A program made the position numbers and the translations under genes. DNA of 64,000 nucleotides from assembly GCF_012927345.1 (NCBI RefSeq), contig NZ_JABBGJ010000023.1, forward strand, positions 1 through 64,000, written 5' to 3'. The notes under the pieces are model-generated. The model did not search any database and was not told the origin of the DNA. It saw nothing but the letters and a program-made list of their open reading frames with translations. Origin of the DNA: Paraburkholderia polaris (GTDB lineage Bacteria; Pseudomonadota; Gammaproteobacteria; Burkholderiales; Burkholderiaceae). Below are positions 16,693-25,542 of this stretch, one piece after another (within the stretch, counting starts at the first letter, position 1; each line of letters opens with the position of its first letter).

Positions 16693-18250
16693 GAACGAAA
16701 CAGGTGCTCTGCGCGTCGCTTTCCGCATGCACCGTGCCGCCATGCAACTCCATGATCGTGCGGACAATGGCAAGCCCGAGGCCCGTCGAACCGGTGGACG
16801 CTTGCGACAAGCCGGACGAAGGCAAGGAACTGCGCGACGGATCGATTCGATAGAAACGGTCGAAGATCCGTTCGAGATGCTCCGGGGCAATCGGCTGCCC
16901 CTGGTTCGACACGGTGACGCGCACCGCGTCGGCCGAAGCGTGAGCATCAAGCGCGATCTCGCCGCCGCGCGGCGTATAGCGGATCGCGTTGGCGAGCAGA
17001 TTGCTGACGGCGCGGCGAAACAGTTCAAGATCCGCCGTCAGCGTTGCCGCACCGGTGACCTGCAGCCTGACATCCGCATCGTCAGCGATACCTTCGAAGT
17101 ATTCGGCAATCCGCGTCAGTTCCTGACCGGCATCGAACTCGCGCATGTGTTTGACGAATTGTGGATGCTCAGCGCGTGCAAGAAACAGCACGTTTTCGAT
17201 CATTCGTGAGAGCCGGTCGCACTCTTCCAGATTCGATGCGAGCACGGATTCATATTCGTCTGCAGAGCGTGGCCGGGCGAGTGCGACTTCGGCGGCGCCG
17301 CGCATGTTGCTAAGCGGTGTGCGCATATCGTGCGCGAGGTCGGCGGTGAAACGCGAGAGGCGCTGAAAGCCGCGTTCGACGCGTTCGAGCATGGCATTAA
17401 GCGCGTTCACCAGTGCTTCGAGTTCGCTCGGCGCATGCGCCACCGGGATCCGCGTGTTCAGGCGATTGACCGTGACGAGACCCGCACTCGCCGCGATATC
17501 GCGCAACGGCCGCAAGGCGGCGCGAATCAGCAGATAGCTCAGCAGCATTGCCAGAATCACGCCGGCCGCACCGGCTAGGTTGAGCTTGTCGCGATAGCGG
17601 TCGAGCAGCCGCCAGCGGTCGCTCATGTTGCGCGCGATCAGCACGGTCGCCGTGTCGCCGTCGTGCAGCCGCGCGTCCGCGAGAATGCCGCGGATCGGGG
17701 CGCCGTTGTGGCCGGTCCAGGCGCCGATATCCGTATCGGTAATGCGCGCCGAAGCGGGAATACGCGTGAGCGGCGGCAACGCGGCGATCGTCTCGACGCC
17801 ACCAGCTTCAGCGGTTTCGCCGGGATCCTGAGTATCGCTTGTTACGCTCGTTTCGCTTGCCGCATTGAGTGCAATGGAGGCACCGGACGCATTTGAGGCT
17901 GTAGAAGCAGCGCTGCTTGCCGCGCCACCCTGCGCTGCGAACGTTTCCCCCGCGTTGTGCTCGATCGCCATGTGCCCATCGGGACCGAATACCTCCATCG
18001 ACATCGCTTCATTGCCCAGCACGATGCTGGTCAACCGGTCACCGTGTTCACGAATCCCTTTCGATGTATCGAGTTCCTGGGCGAGCCGCCGTGCATGACG
18101 TGCGGCGAGCACGATGTCGAGGTCGTCCTGCGCCTTGATCTGCTTCTCCAGCGCGAGGTACAGAAAACTCCCGACAAGCACGAAAACCGCGAGCGTGGTG
18201 ACACCGAAGGCAAGCGCGAGCGTCGCGGCGAGCGAGCGGCCGCGCATCAA
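16673..18250 (-). CDS. Sensor histidine kinase, heavy-metal (CusS/IrlS) type
   Basis: A 525-residue membrane kinase: TM1 (about 10-32), a periplasmic domain, TM2 (about 228-250), HAMP, a phosphoacceptor domain with DLAHDMRTPLSNMRG, and an ATPase domain with N-box NLLANAIRYTP and G-box GLGLAIV. Two oddities are visible: an Ala/Ser/Thr-rich insert of about 40 residues in the periplasmic domain and a Ser-rich insert between the F- and G2-boxes (SSLPSSGLSQASTG). Its ATG overlaps the stop of the response-regulator gene by four bases, so the two are coupled. The signal may be a metal or a compound exported by the adjacent pump. Confidence 0.9.
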   Translation of the reverse strand: MMRGRSLAATLALAFGVTTLAVFVLVGSFLYLALEKQIKAQDDLDIVLAARHARRLAQELDTSKGIREHGDRLTSIVLGNEAMSMEVFGPDGHMAIEHNAGETFAAQGGAASSAASTASNASGASIALNAASETSVTSDTQDPGETAEAGGVETIAALPPLTRIPASARITDTDIGAWTGHNGAPIRGILADARLHDGDTATVLIARNMSDRWRLLDRYRDKLNLAGAAGVILAMLLSYLLIRAALRPLRDIAASAGLVTVNRLNTRIPVAHAPSELEALVNALNAMLERVERGFQRLSRFTADLAHDMRTPLSNMRGAAEVALARPRSADEYESVLASNLEECDRLSRMIENVLFLARAEHPQFVKHMREFDAGQELTRIAEYFEGIADDADVRLQVTGAATLTADLELFRRAVSNLLANAIRYTPRGGEIALDAHASADAVRVTVSNQGQPIAPEHLERIFDRFYRIDPSRSSLPSSGLSQASTGSTGLGLAIVRTIMELHGGTVHAESDAQSTCFVLTFRRV

Positions 18251-18924
18251 GCGGCGTCCTTCAGTTCGAGCACATAGCCGACACCGCGCACCGTGTGAAT
18301 CAGCTTGACGGGAAAGTTATCGTCGATCTTGGTGCGCAGCCGGCGGATCGCGACTTCGACGACATTGGTGTCGCTGTCGAAATTCATGTCCCACACATAG
18401 GACGCAATCTGCGTGCGGCTCAACACTTCGCCCTGGCGGCGCGCAAGCAACTGCAGCAGCGAAAACTCGCGCGGCGTGAGATCGATACGTGTGCCGGCGC
18501 GTTTCACGCGCCGGCGATTGACGTCCATTTCCAGATCGCCGACCTTGATCAGTTCGCTTTCGCGCGGCGGTCCACGGCGCGCCAGCGTGCGCACCCGGGC
18601 CAGCAATTCGACGAAGGCAAAAGGTTTGACGAGGTAATCGTCCGCGCCGAGTTCGAGACCGCGCACGCGGTCGTCGACGTCGTCGCGGGCGGTGAGGAAC
18701 AGCACCGGCGTGGTACGCGTGCTGCGCAAGGTCTTGACGATGGTCCAGCCATCCATGCCGGGCAGCATCACGTCGAGCACGATCACGTCGTATTCTTCTT
18801 CCTGCGCGAGAATCAGCCCTTGTGGGCCGTCGCTCGCGACATCGACCGCGTAGCCGGATTCTTCCAGGCCTTTCTTCAGATAAGCAGCTGTTTTGAGCTC
18901 GTCCTCGATCACCAGGATTCGCAT
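18247..18924 (-). CDS. OmpR-family response regulator, heavy-metal type
   Basis: A 225-residue regulator with a receiver domain (DEL at about 8, phosphoacceptor in VIVLDVMLPGMDG at about 51, K in VKPFAF) and a winged-helix DNA-binding domain (VEVAIRRLRTKIDD...IHTVRGVGYVLE). It resembles CusR/IrlR/CopR. It is the first gene of the kinase operon. A candidate self-binding site, ATTAC-N6-GTAAT, lies 58 bases upstream, and related sites precede the RND operon, suggesting that the pump is its target. Confidence 0.92.
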   Translation of the reverse strand: MRILVIEDELKTAAYLKKGLEESGYAVDVASDGPQGLILAQEEEYDVIVLDVMLPGMDGWTIVKTLRSTRTTPVLFLTARDDVDDRVRGLELGADDYLVKPFAFVELLARVRTLARRGPPRESELIKVGDLEMDVNRRRVKRAGTRIDLTPREFSLLQLLARRQGEVLSRTQIASYVWDMNFDSDTNVVEVAIRRLRTKIDDNFPVKLIHTVRGVGYVLELKDAA

Positions 18925-18981
18925 GGGAGTGCTCCGCTGTGCTTGATCGTCAAATCATACCGGCAAGCGGAGCGCGTCGTG

Positions 18982-18997
18982 ATTACGATCCGGTAAT
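18982..18997. promoter_or_regulatory. Candidate response-regulator box upstream of the two-component operon
   Basis: ATTACGATCCGGTAAT is a perfect 5-base inverted repeat with a 6-base spacer, 58 bases before the regulator ATG. Related TAAC-N6-GTAA elements occur at 10369-10386 and 10456-10473. This spacing is common for heavy-metal-type OmpR regulators. Confidence 0.5.
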
Positions 18998-19137
18998 GTT
19001 GGCTGCGCACGCCATGCTGATCGCAAGGGCCTCCGGTCCGATGACCGCCGATCCGGCGACTTGCCGTGGACCCGGCTCGCACCCGGCCGATGGGTGCGCA
19101 GTTCGCCGGTTGGGGGACCGGCAAACGTCGCACTCGC

Positions 19138-20052
19138 CTACTCGACGTTATCCGCCACGTCCGTCATCCGGATCATATGCGGCTTGACGACATCGTCTTC
19201 CTCGTCGGCGGCGGTCGTGGGCGGATGAATCAGCGCTTCGAGCCGCGCCTTAGTGGCCAGAAATTCCGCCGACGTGACCTGCGAATAATCCCGCGGACGC
19301 GGCACCGGCACCTCGATCAATTCCTGCACCTCGCCGGGATTTGCCTTCAGCACGAGGATGCGGTCGGCGAGAAAAATCGCTTCGTCCAGATCGTGCGTGA
19401 TGAACAATACGGTCACATCGATATTGCGCCAGATATCGAGCAAATGCGTCTGCATCTTCGCGCGGGTCTGCGCATCGAGCGCGCCGAACGGCTCGTCCAT
19501 CAGCAGAATGCGCGGCCGGTTCGCGAGCGCGCGAGCAATCGCCACACGCTGCTTCATCCCCCCGGACAATTGATGCGGATACGCATTGGCGAACCGCGTC
19601 AGGCCGACCAGATCGAGCCATTGCAGCGCTTCACGCTCGGCGTGCATGCTGCTGTGGCCGTTCATCTTCAAACCGAACATGACGTTTTTCTTGACTGTCA
19701 GCCACGGAAACAGCGTGTAGCCCTGAAACACCATGCCGCGATCGGCGCCGGGCCCCTCTACCGGCTTGCCGTCGAGCAGCACGCTGCCGCTCGTCTGCCG
19801 TTCGAGGCCCGCGAGAATGCGGATCAAGGTCGACTTGCCGCAGCCCGACGGTCCGATCACGCAGACGAACTCGCGTCGGTGCGTTTTGAAGCTGATGCCG
19901 TTCAGCGCGGTGCACTCGCCCTGTGCGCTCTCGAAACGCTTGTCGAGGTCGCGAACTTCGAGGATCACCTCGCGCGACTTCAGACGGTCGAAACGCTCGC
20001 GCACCGCTTCGGACTGGATGAGGTACGACGGAATCGGTTGCGGATTTAGCAT
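19138..20052 (-). CDS. ABC importer ATPase of the guanidine locus (nitrate/taurine type)
   Basis: A 304-residue ABC ATPase with Walker A GPSGCGKST, Q-loop, signature LSGGMKQRVAIARAL, Walker B ILLMDEPFGALD and switch histidine ITHDLDEA. It belongs to the nitrate/sulfonate/taurine group. The start at 20052 has an AAGGGA site; the longer frame upstream runs back into the permease gene and has no homology. It is the last gene of the riboswitch-controlled operon. Its binding-protein partner is most likely the gene at 30045-31097. Guanidine as substrate is inferred from context. Confidence 0.88.
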   Translation of the reverse strand: MLNPQPIPSYLIQSEAVRERFDRLKSREVILEVRDLDKRFESAQGECTALNGISFKTHRREFVCVIGPSGCGKSTLIRILAGLERQTSGSVLLDGKPVEGPGADRGMVFQGYTLFPWLTVKKNVMFGLKMNGHSSMHAEREALQWLDLVGLTRFANAYPHQLSGGMKQRVAIARALANRPRILLMDEPFGALDAQTRAKMQTHLLDIWRNIDVTVLFITHDLDEAIFLADRILVLKANPGEVQELIEVPVPRPRDYSQVTSAEFLATKARLEALIHPPTTAADEEDDVVKPHMIRMTDVADNVE

Positions 20053-20132
20053 GATTGAATCCCTTGAGTGCGGTGCAGTGTGGTGCTGTGCAGTGCGATG
20101 GTTGGCGACAGGCTGTGGCGCGAACGGTCTCG

Positions 20133-21104
20133 CTACGCTTTGAGCGTGCGGTCCCACGGAAACAGCTTGCGGCCGACATAAGCCAGCACGAGATCGGTGC
20201 CGAGTCCGATGATCCCGATCATCATGATTGCCGCGTAGACGTTCTCGAAATGCTCATAGCGCGCCTGCTGCGTGATGTACCAGGTAATGCCGGAACTGGT
20301 GCCGACCAGTTCCGCCACAATCAGATACGTCCACGCCCAGCCGAGCAGAATGCGCTGGTCGCGGTACAGGTCGGGCAGGATGCCGGGAATCACTACATGC
20401 GTGAGCAGCTTGAATTTTTTCGTGCCGAGCGTCATGGCCGCTTCGAACAGGCCGTACTCCAGCTTGCGCGTGGTGTTCGCCACGATCAGCACTTGCTGGA
20501 ACAGCGTGCCGATCACGATGATGGCGATCTTCGGACCGTCATAAATGCCGAGGATCGCCACCATCAGCGCGCCGAACGCAGGCGCCGGCAAGTAGCGGAA
20601 GAACTCGAAAAATGGCTCCTGCAGCCGCGCGATCGCGCTGTAGGTTCCGCAGACGATGCCGATCGGCACGCCGATCACCGACGACAGCACGAAGCCCCAG
20701 AAGATCACCTGGATGCTGTGCCACAGGCTTTGATGCAACCACACGCCGTCGCGCGACGCGGGGGGCGTCGTGAACGCGGTGTAGAACGCCCGCAGCACTT
20801 CGTGGGGCGCGGGCAGATAGACCGGATTGACCGGCTCGCCCGTCGGCAACGCGGTATGGCCCGCTCGCGCATGGCTCAGCTCGTCGGCGAACACGTCCTT
20901 GTCGACACGCATGCCGGGCTGGAAATAGTCGACGCTGCCCGGACTCTCGATCAGCACCTGCGGATGCCAGACAAACGGCACGTAGCTGACGATGCACCAT
21001 ACGAAAAGCGGCAACAAAAACGAGCCGAAGCCCAATAGCCACTTGCCGCGTGCGGAGAGTTCGCGGCGCACCGCGAACCAGTCGCTCCTGTTAATGACGG
21101 TCAT
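20133..21104 (-). CDS. ABC importer permease of the guanidine locus
   Basis: A 323-residue permease of the binding-protein-dependent type. TM1 lies at about 20-45, followed by an unusual periplasmic stretch of about 70 residues, then five or so helices containing the coupling segment (AAMTLGTKKFKLLTHVVIPGILPDL, around 225-249). The start at 21104 follows a GGAG site. The gene overlaps the 3' end of the small ORF 21091-21213. An 80-base gap with GTGCGGTGCAGTG-like low complexity separates it from the ATPase gene. Confidence 0.88.
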   Translation of the reverse strand: MTVINRSDWFAVRRELSARGKWLLGFGSFLLPLFVWCIVSYVPFVWHPQVLIESPGSVDYFQPGMRVDKDVFADELSHARAGHTALPTGEPVNPVYLPAPHEVLRAFYTAFTTPPASRDGVWLHQSLWHSIQVIFWGFVLSSVIGVPIGIVCGTYSAIARLQEPFFEFFRYLPAPAFGALMVAILGIYDGPKIAIIVIGTLFQQVLIVANTTRKLEYGLFEAAMTLGTKKFKLLTHVVIPGILPDLYRDQRILLGWAWTYLIVAELVGTSSGITWYITQQARYEHFENVYAAIMMIGIIGLGTDLVLAYVGRKLFPWDRTLKA

Positions 21105-21213
21105 GGGGTTCTCCGAGGCAAAGTTCGGTGCCGAAACTCGATCCGCCTGACGCGCAGCGTGCCTGCAGCGCCGCAATCGACATCGATTCGAACAGATCGT
21201 CGTGTTGTTTCAT
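21091..21213 (-). pseudogene. Probable remnant of an allophanate hydrolase start
   Basis: A 40-codon ORF whose ATG overlaps the stop of the carboxylase gene (ATGA), the usual arrangement for atzF after urea/guanidine carboxylase. Residues about 12-22 (SIAALQARCASG) resemble the start of AtzF-type amidases, which typically begin with S-I-A-A-L-R-x-x-Y-x-S-G. After that the sequence diverges and stops at the permease start. I read it as a deletion scar that removed the amidase body. An intact atzF lies at 46101-47972. The alternative is a short leader ORF. Confidence 0.45.
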
Positions 21214-24200
21214 TTGCACGTAGCCTCCTCTGTGGCGTCGGCCGCAACGCCCGCACGCATCACCATCAACCGCTGACCTGCGACGACTGCCGCGCCGGCT
21301 GCACAATCGATCGTTTCGATCACGCCGTCTTCCGTGACGGCAACGGACACTTCCATCTTCATCGATTCGACGATTGCCACCACCTGCCCTTCGCTCACAC
21401 GCTCGCCCTCGCTGACGAGCAGTTTCCAGACGCTGCCCGAGACGTCGGCGACGATGCTCTGCTGACCTGCCGCCAGCGCGTCGTCCGTGCCGTTGCCGGT
21501 AGTCGAACCGGCGTCGCTGCCCGGCTCGCCGACGTACTCTGCGTGCCCCGCGGCATTCCAGCGCTCGCGCTCTTCGTCGAACGCTGCCTGTTGCGAGCGC
21601 TTGAAGGTGGAGATCGATTCGGCTTCGTCCCTCAGGAAACGGTTGTATGCGCCGAGGTCGAACGTCGACTCCTCGATCTTCAGACTCGCGCGTCCCGCGA
21701 TGAAGTCGGCGCGCAGCTCGGCCAGCTCGGCCTCGCTGACTTCGTAGAAGCGGATCTCGTCGAAGAAGCGCAGCAGCCACGGTTTGCCGGCTTCGAACTC
21801 GCGCGTGGTGCGATAGCGGTTCCACATCTGTACGGTGCGGCCGACAAACTGATAGCCGCCCGGCCCTTCCATGCCATACACGCAAAGGTAGGCACCACCG
21901 ATCCCCACCGCGTTCTCCGGCGTCCAGGTGCGCGCGGGGTTGTATTTGGTCGTGACGAGCCGGTGACGCGGATCGAGCGGCGTCGCCACCGGTGCGCCGA
22001 GATACACGTCGCCGAGACCCATCACCAGGTAGCGCGCGTCGAACACGATGCGCTTCACGTCGTCGATGCTATCCAGACCGTTGATGCGGCGAATGAACTC
22101 GATATTGCTCGGACACCACGGTGCATCGGGCCGCACCGATTGCATGTAGCGTTCGATCGCGATTCGTGTCGATGGGTCGTCCCATGACAGTGGCAGATGC
22201 ACGATGCGATTCGGGACGCGCATATCGTCGACGGCGGGCAATTCGCGCTCGGCCTGCTGAAGATGCGCGAGCAAGGTGTCGTGCGACAGCGTGCGCGGAT
22301 CGAAATGCACCTGCAGCGAGCGGATACCCGGCGTGAGATCGATGATGCCAGGCAGCCGATGCGCGTCGAGCCAGTTCATCAGCGCATGCACGCGAAAGCG
22401 CAGGTTGAGGTCCAGCATGAGCGGGCCATATTCGACCAGCACGTTCTGGTCACCCGAGCGGCGGTAGACCACGCCTGTGCCCTCGCCTGCGGATGGATCG
22501 CTGTAGAGAATGCAATCGTGCGCGCTGAGGTTCGCGCTCACCGCAGATACGACAGGTACGGCAGATACCGCAGATACCGCAGATACGGCAGGTACAGCCG
22601 ATGCCGCAGATGCCGTCAGCGACTGTTGCGCACGCGCTGGCTCGAACCGCACCGTATCCCCCGGCCGCAGTTGCCCGAGCTTCCACAACTCGTCGCCCAC
22701 CACCGTCACCGGACAGACGAAACCGCCCAGGCTCGGACCGTCCGGACCGAGGATCACCGGCATGTCGCCGGTGAAATCGACCGCGCCGACGGCATACGCA
22801 TTGTCGTGAATATTCGACGGATGCAGCCCTGCTTCACCGCCGTCCGTGCGCGCCCATTGTGGCTTCGGACCGATCAGCCGTACCCCTGTGCGGCTGGAGT
22901 TGTAGTGGACCGTCCAGCGCGTGCCGTACAGCATCGCGATGTCATCGGGCGTGAAGAAGTCCGGTGCACCGTGCGGACCGTCGAGCACGCCGAGGGTCCA
23001 GTCGTGCGTCAGCACCGGCACGCGCGCCGGATCGAGATGCGCGCCCACGTCGCCACGGCCTGCGTCGGTGGCGAGATGCAGCACGTCGCCCTTGCGCAAG
23101 GCGCGCCCCGCGTGGCCGCCGAACTGGCCCAACGTAAAGGTCGCTTTGCTGCCGAGATAGTCCGGCACCTGCAAGCCGCCCTTGAGCGCGAGACAGGCAC
23201 GCATACCGGCGCCGGTCACGCCGCCGAGCTTGAGCACCGAACCCGCCGGTGCGCGCGTGACCTGCCACAGCGCGACCGGCTCTCTGTCGAGTGTCGCGGC
23301 GAGCGGCGCGCCGCCGAGCACGAACAGCGTCGCGGTGTTAAAGCGCAGCGTCGCGCCGACCATCGCGCATTCGAGTCCCGCCGCGTCGGCCGGATTGCCG
23401 AGCAGTTCGTTGGCGAGCCGGAACGACAGATCGTCCATCGGACCGGACGGCGGCACGCCGATGTCCCAGTAGCCGACCCGTCCCGGCGTTTGCTGCACGG
23501 TGGTCTGGACACCGCCGTCGAGCACGTCGATGGTGTGCGGCGCGAACATGAAGCGTGCGAGGAAGCCGGTGGTTTGCTCGCCTCGCGCGAAGGTTGCCGA
23601 ACCGGCGATGGCGCGCAGATAGTCGAGGTTCGTCTCGATGCCATAGAGCTGGGTTTGCTCCAGCGCGGCGCGCATGGCAGCGAGCGCGGCTTCGCGTGTG
23701 TCGCCTTTGACGATGATCTTGGCGAGCAGCGGATCGTAGAACGCGCTGACTTCGGTGCCGGCGTCGACCCATGTGTCGACCCGCGCATCGGCCGCGAAAG
23801 CGACATGCGTCAGCACGCCCGCGCTCGGCTGAAACTGCTTGTGCGGATCTTCCGCGTACAAGCGGACCTGGATGCTCGCCCCGCTGGGCGTCGGCACAAG
23901 CGTGTCGAGCGGCGCAAGCTCGCCCGCTGCCTGACGAATCATCCACTCGACCAGATCGACGCCCGTCACCTCCTCGGTGACGCAATGCTCGACCTGCAAC
24001 CGCGTGTTCACTTCGAGGAAATAGAAGCGCCGCGTGTCGGCATCGAAGACGAATTCGACAGTGCCGGCGGATTCATACTTCACGGCCTGCGCGAGGCGCA
24101 CGGCGCTCGCGTGCAGTGCCGTGCGTTCCGCCTGTGTCAAACCCGGCGCGGGTGTTTCCTCGATCACCTTCTGATTGCGCCGCTGCACCGAACAGTCGCG

Positions 24201-24878
24201 TTCACCGAGGGCGATCACGCCGCCACGGCCGTCGCCGAAAATCTGTACTTCAATGTGGCGCGCGTTCTCGACAAACTTCTCGATATAGACACCCGCGTTT
24301 GCGAAGTTGGCCTCACCGAGCCGCGCAACCGATGCGAACACGCTCTCCAGTTGCGCCGCATCGCGGCACAGTGACATGCCGATGCCGCCGCCGCCCGCGG
24401 TGCTCTTCAGCATGACCGGATAGCCGATCGATTCGGCCTCGCTTAACGCGGTTGAAACATCGGGCAGCAAGCCGGTACCCGGCAGCAACGTCACGTCGTT
24501 CGCCTTCGCGATCTCGCGTGCCGTGTGCTTCAGGCCGAATTCGCGCATCTGCGCGGGGCGCGGCCCGATGAAACGGATGCCCGCGTCTTCACATGCCTGC
24601 GCGAAGGCCGCATTCTCGGAGAGAAAACCGTAGCCGGGATGCACGGCATTTGCGCCGGTCGTGCGCGCCGCCTCGAGAATCGCCGCGCTGTTCAGATAGC
24701 TGGCGGCCGCCACCGCCGGGCCGATGCAGACCGCTTCGTCGGCGAGCATCACATGCATGGCGTGGCGATCGGCTTCCGAATAGACCGCCACCGATGCAAT
24801 GCCGAGGCGCTTGAGCGTGCGAATCACGCGGCAGGCGATTTCGCCGCGATTGGCAATCAGGACTTTGTCGAATTTCAT
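21210..24878 (-). CDS. uca: Urea carboxylase family protein, probable guanidine carboxylase
   Basis: A 1222-residue biotin enzyme that carboxylates guanidine (or urea) using ATP and bicarbonate. Domains in order: biotin carboxylase (1-450; FDKVLIANRGEIACRV, ATP-grasp loop KSTAGGGGIGM, EVNTRLQVEHCVTE), carboxyltransferase domain of the allophanate-hydrolase-like subunit type (about 480-1100), and a C-terminal biotinyl domain with VESMKMEVSV. Position behind a guanidine-I riboswitch together with both DUF1989 genes indicates guanidine as the physiological substrate, as shown for such clusters elsewhere. The start at 24878 overlaps the DUF1989 stop (ATGA). An Ala/Val/Ser repeat interrupts a linker near residue 765. 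Confidence 0.9.
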   Translation of the reverse strand: MKFDKVLIANRGEIACRVIRTLKRLGIASVAVYSEADRHAMHVMLADEAVCIGPAVAAASYLNSAAILEAARTTGANAVHPGYGFLSENAAFAQACEDAGIRFIGPRPAQMREFGLKHTAREIAKANDVTLLPGTGLLPDVSTALSEAESIGYPVMLKSTAGGGGIGMSLCRDAAQLESVFASVARLGEANFANAGVYIEKFVENARHIEVQIFGDGRGGVIALGERDCSVQRRNQKVIEETPAPGLTQAERTALHASAVRLAQAVKYESAGTVEFVFDADTRRFYFLEVNTRLQVEHCVTEEVTGVDLVEWMIRQAAGELAPLDTLVPTPSGASIQVRLYAEDPHKQFQPSAGVLTHVAFAADARVDTWVDAGTEVSAFYDPLLAKIIVKGDTREAALAAMRAALEQTQLYGIETNLDYLRAIAGSATFARGEQTTGFLARFMFAPHTIDVLDGGVQTTVQQTPGRVGYWDIGVPPSGPMDDLSFRLANELLGNPADAAGLECAMVGATLRFNTATLFVLGGAPLAATLDREPVALWQVTRAPAGSVLKLGGVTGAGMRACLALKGGLQVPDYLGSKATFTLGQFGGHAGRALRKGDVLHLATDAGRGDVGAHLDPARVPVLTHDWTLGVLDGPHGAPDFFTPDDIAMLYGTRWTVHYNSSRTGVRLIGPKPQWARTDGGEAGLHPSNIHDNAYAVGAVDFTGDMPVILGPDGPSLGGFVCPVTVVGDELWKLGQLRPGDTVRFEPARAQQSLTASAASAVPAVSAVSAVSAVPVVSAVSANLSAHDCILYSDPSAGEGTGVVYRRSGDQNVLVEYGPLMLDLNLRFRVHALMNWLDAHRLPGIIDLTPGIRSLQVHFDPRTLSHDTLLAHLQQAERELPAVDDMRVPNRIVHLPLSWDDPSTRIAIERYMQSVRPDAPWCPSNIEFIRRINGLDSIDDVKRIVFDARYLVMGLGDVYLGAPVATPLDPRHRLVTTKYNPARTWTPENAVGIGGAYLCVYGMEGPGGYQFVGRTVQMWNRYRTTREFEAGKPWLLRFFDEIRFYEVSEAELAELRADFIAGRASLKIEESTFDLGAYNRFLRDEAESISTFKRSQQAAFDEERERWNAAGHAEYVGEPGSDAGSTTGNGTDDALAAGQQSIVADVSGSVWKLLVSEGERVSEGQVVAIVESMKMEVSVAVTEDGVIETIDCAAGAAVVAGQRLMVMRAGVAADATEEATCK
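22541..22618. repeat. In-frame 9-base minisatellite inside the carboxylase gene
   Basis: Units close to GCAGATACC recur about eight times (plus strand). On the coding strand they encode a run of V-S-A and V-P-A triplets. Because the period is nine bases, copy-number changes keep the frame. The run lies in a linker between conserved blocks, so length variation is probably tolerated. Confidence 0.7.
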
Positions 24879-25531
24879 TGCGCATCCCAGATGGTCAGCC
24901 GCACGGGCGTCGGGTTGTAGCCGTTGCAGGGATTGTTTAGCTGCGGACAGTTCGAGATCAGTACCGTCACGTCCATCTCGGCGCGCATTTCGACGTATTT
25001 GCCCGGCGCCGAGATGCCGTCTTCGAAGGTCAGTTTGCCGAGCGGCGTCACTGGAACATTCATGAAGAAGTTGATATTGCTGACGATGTCGCGTTTGGTG
25101 AGCTGCGTGCCCACGCCACACGTGCAATGCGTGAGCGCGTGCAGGAAGCTGTCGCGGCAGCTATGCATATGGCGTTTGTCGAGCGCATAGCGGACCGTGT
25201 TGCTCTCGGCCGCACAGGCGCCGCCGAGGGTGTCGTGGCGCCCGCATATGTCCGCGACGATGGTCAGCATTGGCTTGCCGAGGTTCGACATCAGCACGCT
25301 GCCCGCGGACAGATAGAGGTTGCGTTGCGCGCGAATCGTGTCCTGCGCGCTGTAGCGTTCGAGCGGATCGGCGCTGTTATAGAACAGCGTGTCGACGGCC
25401 TGATTGCCTTCCAGGTCGAGAATGCGGAACACTTGTCCGCGCTTGACTTCATGCAGCCACGGTTCGCCGGACGGCAACGTGAGGTCGTAGACCGCGTGAC
25501 GGATGTCGAGCTTGCTTTCGATGATGGGCAT
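24875..25531 (-). CDS. DUF1989 protein, carboxyguanidine deiminase subunit (urea amidolyase-associated protein 2)
   Basis: A 218-residue DUF1989 protein. Known relatives form a heteromeric carboxyguanidine deiminase (CgdAB) that converts carboxyguanidine to allophanate and ammonia. Features include a metal-site cysteine/histidine region, CGRHDTLGGACAAESN (about 95-110), and SCRDSFLHALTHCTCG (about 124-139), then NINFFMNVPV. It ends four bases into the carboxylase gene and starts 11 bases after the partner gene. I do not assign the A or B letter. Confidence 0.88.
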   Translation of the reverse strand: MPIIESKLDIRHAVYDLTLPSGEPWLHEVKRGQVFRILDLEGNQAVDTLFYNSADPLERYSAQDTIRAQRNLYLSAGSVLMSNLGKPMLTIVADICGRHDTLGGACAAESNTVRYALDKRHMHSCRDSFLHALTHCTCGVGTQLTKRDIVSNINFFMNVPVTPLGKLTFEDGISAPGKYVEMRAEMDVTVLISNCPQLNNPCNGYNPTPVRLTIWDAQ

Positions 25532-25542
25532 CGCGGGTCTCC

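Noticed and set aside
22197..24374. 725-codon plus-strand ORF opposite the carboxylase gene
   Set aside because: It is an antisense shadow of a conserved biotin enzyme in high-GC DNA; its protein is Arg/His-rich without motifs.
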